Positions 34,905 through 45,934 of a stretch of 64,000 nt of DNA are shown here, one piece after another; position 1 is the first letter of the stretch, and each line of letters starts with the position of its first letter. The stretch is taken from NCBI GenBank assembly GCA_933228675.1, contig OW121743.1:65359540-65423539 (forward strand), written 5' to 3'. A program made the position numbers and the translations under genes. The notes beneath the pieces were generated by a model. It was not told the origin of the DNA. It saw only the letters and a program-made list of their open reading frames with translations, and made no database searches. Source of the stretch: Stomorhina lunata (taxonomy: Eukaryota > Arthropoda > Insecta > Diptera > Rhiniidae).

Positions 34905-37388
34905 GAAAATTGTCTATAGGACATTTTTTATCAACAATTTTTCTACAGAATTTTTTTAACAAAAATTTTTCTATAGAAACATTTTTTATCAAAAAAACAT
35001 TTTTATCAAAAATTTTTCTATAGAAACATTTTTTATCAAAAATTTTTCTATAGAAACATTTTTTATCAAAAATTTTTCTATAGAAACATTTTTTATCAAA
35101 AATTTTTCTATAGAAACATTTTTTATCAAAAATTTTTCTATAGAAACATTTTTTATCAAAAATTTTTCTATAGAAACATTTTTTATCAAAAATTTTTCTA
35201 TAGAAACATTTTTTATCAAAAATTTTTCTATAGAAACATTTTTTATCAAAAATTTTTCTATAGAAACATTTTTTATCAAAAATTTTTCTATAGAAACATT
35301 TTTTATCAAAAATTTTTCTATAGAAACATTTTTTATCAAAAATTTTTCTATAGAAACATTTTTTATCAAAAATTTTTCTATAGAAACATTTTTTATCAAA
35401 AATTTTTCTATCAAACATTTTTCTATAGAAATTTTTTCTATATTTTTGTATCAAAAATTTTTTTTAAAGAAAATTTTCCTTCAAAAATTTTTCTATAGAA
35501 AATTGTTTTATCAAAAATTTTTCTATAGAAACTTTTTTATCAAAAATTTTTCTATAGACAATTTTTTTATCAAAAATTTTTCTATAGAAAATTTTTTTAT
35601 AAAAAATTTTTTTATAGAAAATTTTTTTATAGAAAATTTTTCCATATTTTTTTTTATCAAAAATTTTTCTAAAGTAACTTTTCTTACAAAAAATTTTCTA
35701 TAGAAGATTTTTTTATCAAACATTTTTCTATATTTTTTTTTATCAAAAATTTTTCTATATTTTTTTATTGAATATTTTCTTACAGAATTTTTTTTTATCT
35801 AAAATGTTTCTATCAAAAATTTTTCTATAGATTTTTTTATCAACATTTTTCTATACAAAATTTTATTACAAAAATTGTTCTATAGAAAATTTTTTATCAA
35901 AAATTTTTCTATAGAAAATATTTTTATCAAAAATTTTTCTATAGAAAATTTTTCAATATTGTATTTATCAAAAAATTTTCTACAGAAAATTTTTATCAAA
36001 AATTATTCCATAGAAAATATTTTTATCAACAATTTTTCTATAGAAGATTTTTTTTATCAAAAATTTTTCTATATTTTTTTATCAAAGATTTTTCTAGAGT
36101 AACTTTTCTTACAAAAATGTTTCTTTATCAAATATTTTTCTTTATTTTTTTTATCAAATATTTTTTTAACAAAAAAATTTTTTTATCCAAAATAGATAGA
36201 AATTTTTTATCAAAAATTTTTCTATAGAAAATATTTTTATCAAAAATTTTTCTATAGAAAATTTTTCAATATTGTTTTTATCAAAAAATTTTCTACAGAA
36301 AATTTTTTTATCAAAAATTATTCCATAGAAAATATTTTTATCAACAATTTTTCTATAGAAGATTTTTTTTATCAAAAATTTTTCTATATTTTTTTATCAA
36401 AGATTTTTCTAGAGTAACTTTTCTTACAAAAATGTTTCTTTATCAAATATTTTTCTTTATTTTTTTTTATCAAATATTTTTTTAACAAAAAAATTTTTTT
36501 ATCCAAAATAGATAGAAATTTTTTTTCAAACTTTTTTCCATACAAAACTTTATTACAAAAATTGTTTCTATAGATAATTTTTTATTAAAAATTTTTCTAT
36601 AGAAAATTTTTCAATATTGTTTTTATCAAAAATTTTTCTACAGAAAATTTTTTTTATCAAAAATTATTTTTTTATCAAAAATTATTTTTTTATCAAAAAT
36701 TTTTCTATATTTTTTTATCAAAGATTTTTCTAGAGTAACTTTTCTTACAAAAATGTTTCTTTATCAAATATTTTTCTTTATTTTTTTTTTATCAAATATT
36801 TTTTACAAAAAAATTTTTTTATCCAAAATAGATAGAAATTTTTTATCAAAATTTTTTCTATACAAAATTTTATTACAAAAATTGTTTTTAGAAAATTTTT
36901 TATCAAAAATTTTTCTATAGAAAATATTTTTTCAAAAATTTTTCTATAGAAAATTTTTCAATATTGTTTTTATCAAAAATTTTTCTACAGAAAATTTTTT
37001 TATCAAAATTTTTCTATACAAAATTTTATTACAAAAATTGTTCTATAGAAAATTTTTTATCAAAAATTTTTCTATAGAAAATATTTTTATCAAAAATTTT
37101 TCTATAGAAAATTTTTCAATATTGTTTTTATCAAAAAATTTTCTACAGAAAATTTTTTTATCAAAAATTATTCCATAGAAAATATTTTTATCAAAAAATT
37201 TTCTATAAAAGATTTTTTTTTTATCAAAAATTTTTTACAGAAATTTTTTTTTTATCAAAAATGTTTCTATGGAAAATTTTTTTATCAAAAATGTTTCTAT
37301 AGAAAGTTTTTTTATCAAAAATTTTTCTATAGAAAATTTTTTATAAAAAATTTTCTATACAAAATTTTCTTAAAAAAATTTTTCTTAC
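34905..37388. repeat. CTATAG minisatellite inside E3
   Basis: From about 35020 to 35400 a 30-base unit (CTATAGAAACATTTTTTATC plus A5 and T5) is repeated about 13 times without change, which indicates recent amplification. The rest is diverged and shows a larger block with TCTAGAGTAACTTTTCTTAC near 36090, 36410 and 36730 (about 320 bp apart). The repeat ORFs at 34750-35454 and 34989-35414 are by-products. Confidence 0.95.
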
Positions 37389-37550
37389 AGGAATGTGGGA
37401 AGTGAAGGTAGATGAAAACTGAAAAATGTTTGTTTTTGTTCAGTCGATGATCTACGCTTTTACTTATGTTTTATGAACATAATTCTGAAAGGTTGTGTTT
37501 GTAAATTTAGTAATAATGCGAGGTTTTCGATCTGTCTAAATTGGGGATAA

Positions 37551-37596
37551 TCCTCCTGAAGAGATGGCTTAACCAACCATCGAAATGCGTTGAGGA
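37551..37596 (+). ncRNA. Hammerhead ribozyme motif, type I, copy 2
   Basis: It is built as the copy at 9760: stem I TCCTC with GAGGA, core CTGAAGA, stem II GATGG with CCATC around a nine-base loop (CTTAACCAA), core GAAA at 37582-37585. The short stem III region reads ATGCGT and the cleavage triplet is GTT instead of GTC. GTT satisfies the NUH rule but is usually slower. Differences from copy 1 are confined to the loop, the stem III wobble and the cleavage base, so pairing is conserved. It lies in a ~310-bp fragment inserted in E3. Confidence 0.75.
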
Positions 37597-38104
37597 TTTT
37601 GGTTTCTCCGCAAACATTTTTTTGGCTTTTTATCAATAAATTTGTCTGTTACATTAATAAATAAATGTAACAGATTTGGGATCAAATGCGAATACTCTAC
37701 TTTTTGAAAAATTTTTTTTATCAACAATTTTTGTATAGAAGACTTGAAAATTTTTTGATATAAAAATATTTTTATCGAAAAATTTTCTATAAAATACAAT
37801 TTTTATAATTAATTTTTCTATAAAAAATTTTTCGATCGAAAATATCTAAAATTGTTTAGAATTTATTGCTGTTTTGAAAAATGTTCCCAATATTTACAAA
37901 TTATATTCCCTATTATTACAAAAGTTATAGTGCCGTGGCAACAATGTTCGAGATTATATTTCTTTGTTCTCTCTAATAATTTATTTTGTTGCTATAAATT
38001 GGATTTTGATTTGTTTCTTGCCTATTTTGTTTTTGTCTTAGCTTTAACAGAGCGGCACCAACCAACTCTGTTAACATCCAAATTCCAACTGAATGATTTT
38101 AATA

Positions 38105-38128
38105 CTCATTCTTCTTAAACGAGCAATA

Positions 38129-38171
<43 letters not shown>

Positions 38172-39590
38172 GCTATCTCGAAAACGGCTCGAAGAAGAAG
38201 GGACTTTTGGAACTTTTACCTCTAAGAGGGTAAAAACGGGTAAAAAGGGGAAAAAATCGAAAACGCTATGTCTCCTAAAGTAATAGGTATAGAAACAAAA
38301 TTAAAATTACGTTTTAAACAGCTTTGAAAATAAGCGGACAGGTGTTTGGTACTTTTTTGAAACTATGTCCGATAGGGGGTAAAAAAGGGTGAAAATAGTT
38401 TTTTTGGCACCTTTTTAACCCACTCTTATATTTTAAACTAAAGAATATAGAAAGAAACTTGGTACTGCAATCAATAGATGTAAAAAAACATGAAACACGT
38501 ATTTTCTACTTTTTTGATTTTGGAGCCAAAATGGGTAAAAAAGGGATAAAATGATAACTTAACATCTCCAAAGTAATATGAATAGGAACATTATACATTA
38601 TGTTAAATGCGTTTTAAAAAATGTACCGAATTCAATTGGCACCAAAAAAGTACCAAATATACATATGGAACTTTTAGAAATTAGGGAATAAAAAGGGGGA
38701 AAAATTAGTATTATTTTAAACAAATGAATGTTTGTCTGTATGTATGTTCTTTATAGAATAGTAAACTGTGAATTTGATTGTGTTATGCTCTTTAGCGAAG
38801 ATGTTGCGGATAAGCCGGCGAAGGTTTTAAAGTTGATAAGACTAATTTCCGACAGATGGCGCCACTGAAAATTACTAAAAATTAATTAAATCGTAAACTG
38901 TACATTTGATTATGCTATGATCTTTAGCAAAGTTGTAGCGCATGAGCCGACGAAGGATTTTTAGTTGGTATGAATAATTTCCGACAGGTGGCGCTACAGA
39001 AACTTACTCAAAGTCAATTTAATCGTAATCTGTACATTTAATCATGCTACAATCTTTAGCAAAGTTGTTGCACATGAGCCGACGAAGGTTTCTTAGTTGG
39101 TATGAAGAAATTTCGACAGGTGGCGCTACTGAAATTTACTCAAAGTCAATTTAATCGTATGCTGTACATTTAATCATGCTATAATCTTCAGCAAAGTTGT
39201 TACGGATAAGCCGAAGAAGGTTTATGAATTGGAATAAGCAAAGTCCGACAGGTGGCGCCACAGAAAACTACTCAAAATGAATTAAATCGTAAACTGTGCA
39301 TTTGATCAGACTATAATCTTTAGCAAAGTTGTTGCGCATGAGTCGACAGAGGTTTCTGTTGATGTGAATAATTTCCAAAATTATTCAAAATGAGTTAAAC
39401 TGTAAACTATGCAAACTATGTGTTGGTCGGACAAAACAAATCAAATAATTCAAAATTAACTGAATATTTCTACAATGTCTTTCCTCTAAATTTATTTTAG
39501 CACTTTATAATATAAAATATATAAAAACTTTAAAATTTTCCTCAAAATGCTTATCATAAAGCTCCGAGCAAGGCTCGGTCTACCAGGTAC
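38105..39590 (+). mobile_element. Helitron-like non-autonomous element nested in E3
   Basis: E1 and E4 show an unbroken tail (TTTAATACT..TTTTATTAATGATCG). In E3 this is separated by about 1.49 kb that starts CTTCTTAAACGAGCAATAA followed by a (TA)n run (38132-38166). It then has GAATGGCTATCTCGAAAACG, a 132-bp tandem repeat, and near the end the hairpin CCGAGC-AAG-GCTCGG with GTCTACCAG. Non-coding, AT-targeted, with a 3' hairpin, it fits a Helitron-type element; there are no inverted termini. The class is inference. Confidence 0.6.
38740..39400. repeat. 132-bp tandem repeat, five units
   Basis: GACAGGTGGCGC (first copy GACAGATGGCGC) occurs at 38851, 38983, 39115 and 39248, so the period is 132-133. 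Each unit also has AATCGTAAACTGTACATTT, ATCTTTAGCAAAGTTGT and GAGCCGACGAAGGTTT. The fifth unit is degenerate. Confidence 0.92.
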
Positions 39591-39679
39591 TGAGTTTTAT
39601 TAATGATCGTGGTATTTACGAAAATTTAAAGAAATTGATCGGCTTCTGGTGGTATGGGCTGCCTACTCCTGGCTATAAA

Positions 39680-40960
39680 CAGTGGGATATTTAAAAAAAA
39701 ATAATGAAAGCTTTATTATAATATTAAACCAAGTGTTCGTAAAGAATTGAAAGAAATTGTGAAAATACTTTTAGATAATGAAAGAGCAAGATATCAAGTA
39801 AATAGTGAATATGATTAGAAAACTATTCTTCTGAAAGCTTATTCTATAATAAGACTACAAAGCTTACTGTATATTATATACAAGTAATATTACGTTAAGG
39901 GTTTAATTTGCATTATTAAACTGTTTATACTAAGTCTTTTATAATAGTAATCACAAACACTTTTCAAAGCTTAACGCTTATGTTAGTAAGCTTGTTACAA
40001 GTTATTTATAAATCGTTTTGGTTTGTTGGAAATGTAGTGCTTAAATAGGGGTCATTCCCTGAGTACTGTTCTAATATATAAACAATCTTTATATGTATAA
40101 CTGTAAAATTTCATTAACCAAAATCGTTGTACATACTAAAATTATTGCATTCCATTATGCTTTCTGTAGGGTATACGTGTGAGAGATGAATAATCAAAAA
40201 AATTGTATAGTTTTTATAATCAGATAACACAAATTGTGTGTTACAATAATAAACATATTGACCAAGGTTAGTGTTTCCACTGGAAGATGATGATAGATGG
40301 TATTTCATTTTCTCAGCTTCTTTCTTCACTTTTTTTTGTTTTTTTTTTTTTTTTTTTGGAGTCAATATGATAATGATAATGAAGACGAAGATCTGTGAAT
40401 TTATTAATAGTTTTTTCTTTACTTTTGTTTCAGTTTCTGGGAGATACTACGTTTGTTTTTTATCTTAAATACGAGTATAATTTTTATAAAATTTATGCAA
40501 AAATGCCCAAAAATATTTATACATAATTCATTTTAGATTTTTTTTTTTTATTTTCAAAATTTGTTTTGGTAACGGTCATTTAGAGGAATATTGTAATAGT
40601 TACGAGTCTTATAACAATCATCATTAAGTCAATTGATGAGCTTTGTTTCTGTTCAAATTGAAAAGAAATTTTGTAATCCATTGAAACTTTTCGATGTTGA
40701 ACTCCTCTTTACTATTATGCTGCTATAGTTCAGTTGATTTAATCAGCCGCGGCTTCCGCAGCCGCTGCATTAGATCTGACTCCGGCTGCTTTAAGGGCGA
40801 TGAAGTAATAACAATCATGTTTTACTGGAAAAAAAAATGTTGCTGTTGCTACCGCTCCCCAATGATCAAACCAGCTAAAGTGACATTGATTTGCGTTTAA
40901 TCGTTTGTTTATGAGAGCGCAAAGTTTGGGACAGAGCCAGAACATGCCAAATATGGGATC
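39680..40960. other. Upstream region of the Gly-rich gene
   Basis: Mostly AT-rich unique-looking DNA. A GC-richer island at about 40740-40800 (CAGCCGCGGCTTCCGCAGCC) is open on the minus strand (40739-40945, ending in an Ala-rich tail). I recognise no product and the ORF has no supporting context, so it is not called as a gene. Confidence 0.45.
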
Positions 40961-40962
40961 AG

Positions 40963-40969
40963 TATAAAA
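40963..40969 (+). promoter_or_regulatory. TATA box of the Gly-rich gene
   Basis: TATAAAA lies 115 bases before the ATG, in a context (GGGATCAGTATAAAAACTAG) typical of fly TATA promoters, so initiation is expected near 40993-41000. A good initiator-like TCAGTTCG occurs at 41022, but it is about 55 bases from the TATA box, too far for normal pairing. Confidence 0.65.
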
Positions 40970-41077
40970 ACTAGGGAAATGTAAGAAAGTCTTATCATTT
41001 TTAAATTAACTGCTTACAGGTTCAGTTCGACCTATTATTTGGATTATTTAGACAACTTAAACACAGACTGAACTAAA

Positions 41078-42172
41078 ATGAAAGTAAGTATTTCAAAACT
41101 TTTAATTATTTTGGAATAACTAATTTGAAAAAAAAAAATTTCTACATAATTTCAGACTTTTATTTGCTTATTGGCCTTAGTATGTGCCTGTAATGCCACA
41201 TTATTGGGCCTTTTGGGAGGAGGTGGTGGCGGAAGTAGTGGAGGTGGCAAAGGTGGTACAACCTATAATGCTGTTGCCACACCAACTTATGGTGGTGGTG
41301 GAGGTGGTGGCGGCTATGCTGGCGGCAGTGGTGGTCATGGTGGATCTTACTCACACGATCATGGTCATGATCATGGACACGATCATGGACATGATCATGG
41401 TCATGATCATGATCATGGGCATGGTCATGGCCACGGTGGTGGAGAAGTCATCCAAATCGTCTTAGATCAAAGTCAAGCTGGTGGTCATGGCGGTCATGGA
41501 GGAGGTTTCTCTCATGGCGGTCATGGGGGAGGTTTCTCTCATGGCGGCGGTTATGCTGGTGGCTTTAGTCATGGTGGAGGTGAAGCCCAGATTTTCAAAG
41601 TTATTACCGAACATCAAGCTGCTCCTGTTCATATAGAACACGGCTATTCAGCTGGTGGTTCCTCATATGCTTCTGGTTATTCTCATGGCGGTTCTTATGG
41701 AGGCGGTCATGGCGGTTCTTATGGCGGCGGTCATGGTATCAACTCGCAATTGAATGCAATTTTACCTCAAATTTTACAAGTTGTCCTGCAAGATCATGCT
41801 AATCATGGTTCCGGTTTTGGCGGTGGTTTTGGCTCCGGCGGCCACGGCGGCGGCGGTGGTTATGGTGGTGGTGGTTATGGTGGTGCTGATCTAAATTCCC
41901 AACTTATTGCTAATTTTGGACAAATGGGTAAAGTTCTTGTTACACGTAGCAATGGCAAAACCAAGAGCCAATACTCTGGAGGTCATGTCATACAAAGCGG
42001 TGAACTTAAAGTAATGCGTGTTCATAATGCTAAAGCAGCTCTACAATCTGCAGCCATCCAGTCAGCTCCCATCCAATCAGCAGGCCCCGCTCATGGTCAT
42101 TCGGCTCCCGAAAGTTGGGGTCCTCCCGCTCAATCCGGCTGGGGTCCTCCACCTTCTCACAGCAGTTGGTAA
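41078..42172 (+). CDS. Secreted glycine/histidine-rich protein
   Basis: Exon 1 holds only the start codon and one lysine (41078-41083). An intron 41084-41155 (GTAAGT..TTTCAG) separates it from exon 2 (41156-42172), giving 340 residues. The N-terminus MKTFICLLALVCACNA is a signal peptide. Next comes a Gly-rich block and a metal-ligand-like run of HDHG repeats (about residues 60-85). GGHGGGFSHGG repeats follow, then two non-repetitive segments, SQLNAILPQILQVVLQDH and LIANFGQMGKVLVTRSNG, and a tail with SAPIQSAGP and GWGPP. The tiny first exon with the second exon carrying the rest is typical of fly cuticle and other secreted structural genes. It is probably extracellular structural or cuticle-associated; the function is not established and no chitin-binding RR motif was seen. 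Confidence 0.9.
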
Positions 42173-42340
42173 ACTCCCACTCACTCCCATCTTTAGTCAT
42201 TAGTGTGTCATTTCATGTAGTTTCATATTTAAGATCATTTTATTTAAATCTTTTAAGTAAATTATAAAATTTTAGTTGTAATTTAGTCACTTCTTCGAAT
42301 CGGTTTAGGGATTCGGAGAATGTGTTTTTTAAATTAAAAA

Positions 42341-42346
42341 AATAAA
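42341..42346 (+). promoter_or_regulatory. Polyadenylation signal of the Gly-rich gene
   Basis: AATAAATAAATATTTTATT begins 169 bases after the TAA stop. The next element (E4) starts at 42672. Confidence 0.6.
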
Positions 42347-42671
42347 TAAATATTTTATTTATTAAACAAAATCAAAAATAAAAATAAAGAAAATAACGAA
42401 AAAATTTAACTGCAAAAAATTTGTAATGAAGAAAAGAAGTTAAATTGAATAAAAATTTTAGATAAGATGAATCACAATCAAACTCAAGATCAGTTCGGAA
42501 ATGAATTTAAAGTTCAAAATTTAAATGCTTGAAATTCACAGTGACTTAGCTAATATATCTCTATGATAAAATTACGATCAAGTGTCGTAATGATAAATCG
42601 AGGGTAGTTAGCTTAAATAAAAATTGTAGTTAATTTGATTTAAAATAATAAAACTTATCAATCCTTATAAT

Positions 42672-45075
42672 CACAGGTCGGCACAGAAGAACAGAACAAA
42701 AAAATAGTCGGCAGAAAATTTTTATCCAAAATTGTTCTATAGAAAATTTTTATCAAAAATTTTTCTATAAAAATTTTTCTATAGAAAATTTTTATCAAAA
42801 ATTTTTCTATTGAAACTTTTTATCAAAAATTTTTCTACAGAAAATTTTTATCAAAAATTTTTCTATAGATAATTTTTATCAAAAATTTTTCTATAGAAAA
42901 TTTTTATCAAAAATTTTTCTATAGAAAATTTTTATCAAAAATTTTTCTATAGAAAATTTTTATCAAAAATGTTTCTATAGAAAATTTTTATCAAAAATTT
43001 TTCTATAGAAAATTTTTTTATCATAAATTTTTCAATAGAAAATTTTTTTATACAAATTTTTCTATAGAAAAATTTTTTATAGAAAATTTTTTATTCAAAA
43101 ATTTTTCTAATAGAAAATTTTTTGTCAAAAATTTTTCTATAGAAAATTTCTTTATCAAAAATTTTTTATAGAAAATTTCTTTATCAAAAATTTTTCTATA
43201 GAATATTTCTTTATCAAAAATTTTTCTATAGAAAATTTCTTTATTCAAAATTTTTCTATAGAAATTTTTTTTATCAAAAATTTTTCTATAGAAAATTTTT
43301 TTATCAAAAATTTTTCTATAGAAAATTTTTTTATCAAAAATTTTTCTATAGAAAATTTCTTATTCAAAATTTTTCTATAGAAATTTTTTTTATCAAAAAT
43401 TTTTCCATAGAAAACTTTTTTATTAAAAATTTTTCTAATAGAAAATTTTTTTGTCAAAAATTTTTCTAATAGACAATTTTTTTTATCAAAAATTTTTCTA
43501 ATAGACAATATTTTTATCAAAACTTTTTCTATAGAAAATTTTTTTTATCAAAAATTTTTCTATAGAAAATTTTTTTATCAAACATTTTTCTATAAAAAAT
43601 TTTTTTATCAAAAATTTTTCAATAGAAATTTTTTTTATCATAAAATTTTCTATCAAAAAGTTTTCTATAGAAAATTTCTTTTATCAAAAATTTTTCTATA
43701 AATTTTTTTTATCAAAAATTTTTGTGCAGAAAATTCTTTTATCAAAATTTTATCTATAGAAAATTTTTATCAAAAATGTTTCTATAGAAATTTTTTTATC
43801 AAAAATTTTTCTATAGAAAATTTTTTTATCAAAAATTTTTCTATAGAAAATTTTTTTATCAAAAATTTTTCTATAGAAAATTTTTTTATCAAAAATTTTT
43901 CTATAGAAAATTTTTTTTATCAAAAATTTTTCTATAAAAATTTTTTTATCAAAAATTTTTTTATCAACATTTTTTATAGAAATTTTTTATCAAAAATGTG
44001 TCTATAGAAATTTTTTATCAAAAATTTTTCTATGGAAAATTTTTTTATCGAAAATGTTTTGTATTAAAAATTTTTCTATAGAAATTTCTTTATTAAAAAT
44101 TTTTCTATAGAAAATTTCTTATTCAAAATTTTTCGTATAGAAAATTTTTTTTATCAAAATTTTTCGTATAGAAAATTTTTTTATCAAAATTTTTTCCATA
44201 GAAAATTTTTTTATCAAAAGTTTTTCTATAGAAAATTTTTTTATCAAAAATTTTTCCATAGAAAACTTTTTTATTCAAAATTTTTCTAATAGAAAATTTT
44301 TTGTCAAAAATTTTTCTAATAGACAATTTTTTTATCAAAAATCTTTTTATCCAAAATGTTTCTAATGAAAAATCTTTTTATCAAAAATTTTTCTATAGAA
44401 AAATCTTTTTATCAAAAATTTTTCGATAGAAATTTTTGTTATCAAAAATTTTTCGATAGAAATTTTTTTTATCAAAAATTTTTCCATAGAAAATTTTTTT
44501 ATTAAAAATTTTTCTATAGACAATTTTTTTATCAAAACTTTTTCAATAGAAATTTTTTTTATAAAATATTTCAAAATTTTTTGATGGAAAAATATTTTTA
44601 TCGAAATTTTTTTACAGACAAATATTTTGATCGAAAAATTTTCTATAAAGTATAATTTTTATCGAAAAATTTTGCAAAAAAAAATATTTTGATTAAAAAT
44701 TTTTCTATAAAATGATGTTTGGATCGAAAATATCTTATAAAATATAAAAATCTAAAATTGTTTTGAAAAAAATCCCAATATTTACAAAAATATTCCCAAT
44801 GTTTACAAAGATAATAGTGTCGTGGCAACAATGTTCATGAGTATATTTCTTTGTTCTCTCGAACCATGTATTTTGTTGGTATAAATTGGATTTTGATTTG
44901 TTTCTTGCCCATTTTGTTTGTGTCTTCTCTCTTGGTTGGTGCCCAACATTGTAAACATCCAAATTCCAACTGAATGATTTTAATACTAATTTTCACGAGT
45001 TTTATTAATGATCGTGATATTTACGAAAATTATAAAAATTCTTCGGCTTCTGGTGGTATGGGCTGCCTACGTCTG
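42672..45075 (+). mobile_element. Satellite-bearing hAT-like element, copy E4
   Basis: The head is CACAGGTCGGCACAG with GAACAGAACAAAAAAATAG (the hairpin is cut short by the satellite). The tail has GTCGTGGCAACAATGTTC, TTATTAATGATCGTG, GGCTTCTGGTGGTATGGG and ends CTACGTCTG. Flanks CTTATAAT (42664-42671) and GTTATAAT (45076-45083) agree at 7 of 8. The tail is the most complete of the four and defines where the inserts in E3 lie. It starts 500 bases after the Gly-rich gene stop. Confidence 0.75.
42710..44730. repeat. CTATAG minisatellite inside E4
   Basis: Units of 27-31 bases with CTATAGAAAA, T tracts of variable length and ATCAAAAA. Some blocks have CTAATAGAAAA instead of CTATAGAAAA, a variant not seen in the free arrays. 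The minus-strand frames 43245-43520, 44123-44338 and 44362-44574 are repeat by-products. Confidence 0.95.
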
Positions 45076-45083
45076 GTTATAAT

Positions 45084-45934
45084 CAAAACTCGATTCGCGT
45101 AGCTACGATCGGTTTTTGAACCCACGATCATCGGGCAAACCAAAGCTTAGTAAGTACTAATTGAATTCACATATAAATAAATAAGTTTATAGTTCAGAGG
45201 GATCTAATTATGATTTGAAGTAATGAACATTATCATTCCTTATAATCAAAATTCGATGTCTTTAGCTACGATCGGTATTCGAATCTACGATCATCAAGCA
45301 AACCAACACATAGTAAGCAGATTATTACAGAATGTGGGTAATGTGATCATGAAATAGTGTAATTGGAACAGAATTGTTTTATAATACTGGCCATAATTTT
45401 AATGATAAACCAATCAGAAAACAAATAGACCCTCAATAGAGACCACAGACCTCAAGTTTAACTGTAATTTAACCGATTTTAATCTTAAATTAACTAAGCA
45501 TATAAATATATCTAATCAATCGGATCATTTGAAATTCGTTGCAACTTATAAAAAATATTAAAAATGTTTTAATAATCAGAAATTATCAGTTATCCCCATC
45601 AAAACGCATTTTAGATACACAAATAAGTAACAATGAAAAATGATCAGTTTAATTAATAACGATCATCAGATTTGATTACTAATGTAATGAAGTAGTGTAA
45701 ACACCTAAAATTGTTTTTTTATATAATAATAAAAACAAAATTTTTTAATATGTATTACAAAACGTTTTGTATAGTTTTTTCAAATAGTAAATACATTTTC
45801 TCCTACTGTGCCGATCTCTATCAGCGATCATACAATCCGTAAGATAAACAATTAAATTCAAATTACAAAAATGTTACTTACAAAAACTAATTGCATGAAT
45901 TGAGGGATATTAACAGAAATGGGTGATGATAAAA
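45084..45934. other. Intergenic DNA with a 75-bp direct repeat
   Basis: TAGCTACGATCGGTTTTTGA and CACGATCATCGGGCAAACCA near 45099-45150 recur, slightly changed, near 45255-45305, 157 bases on. Nothing else was recognised. Confidence 0.55.

Larger units (their letters stand above)
34757..39671 (+). mobile_element. Satellite-bearing hAT-like element, copy E3
   Basis: The head is CACGAGTCGATAC followed by GAACAGAACAAAAAAATAAA and the hairpin GGCAGAGCTGCC. The tail ends CTGCCTACTCCTG at 39671, whose complement (CAGGAGTAGGCA) matches the consensus head CACGAGTCGGCA at 10 of 12 positions. Flanks are GTTATAAA (34749-34756) and GCTATAAA (39672-39679), 7 of 8 identical. The tail is split by the nested insert 38105-39590, and a hammerhead-bearing fragment (about 37389-37700) sits in the satellite part. 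Without the inserts the copy is about 3.1 kb. Confidence 0.72.

Noticed and set aside
40739..40945. Minus-strand ORF ending in an Ala-rich tail
   Set aside because: No recognisable domain, no promoter or splice context; it probably results from the local GC-rich island.
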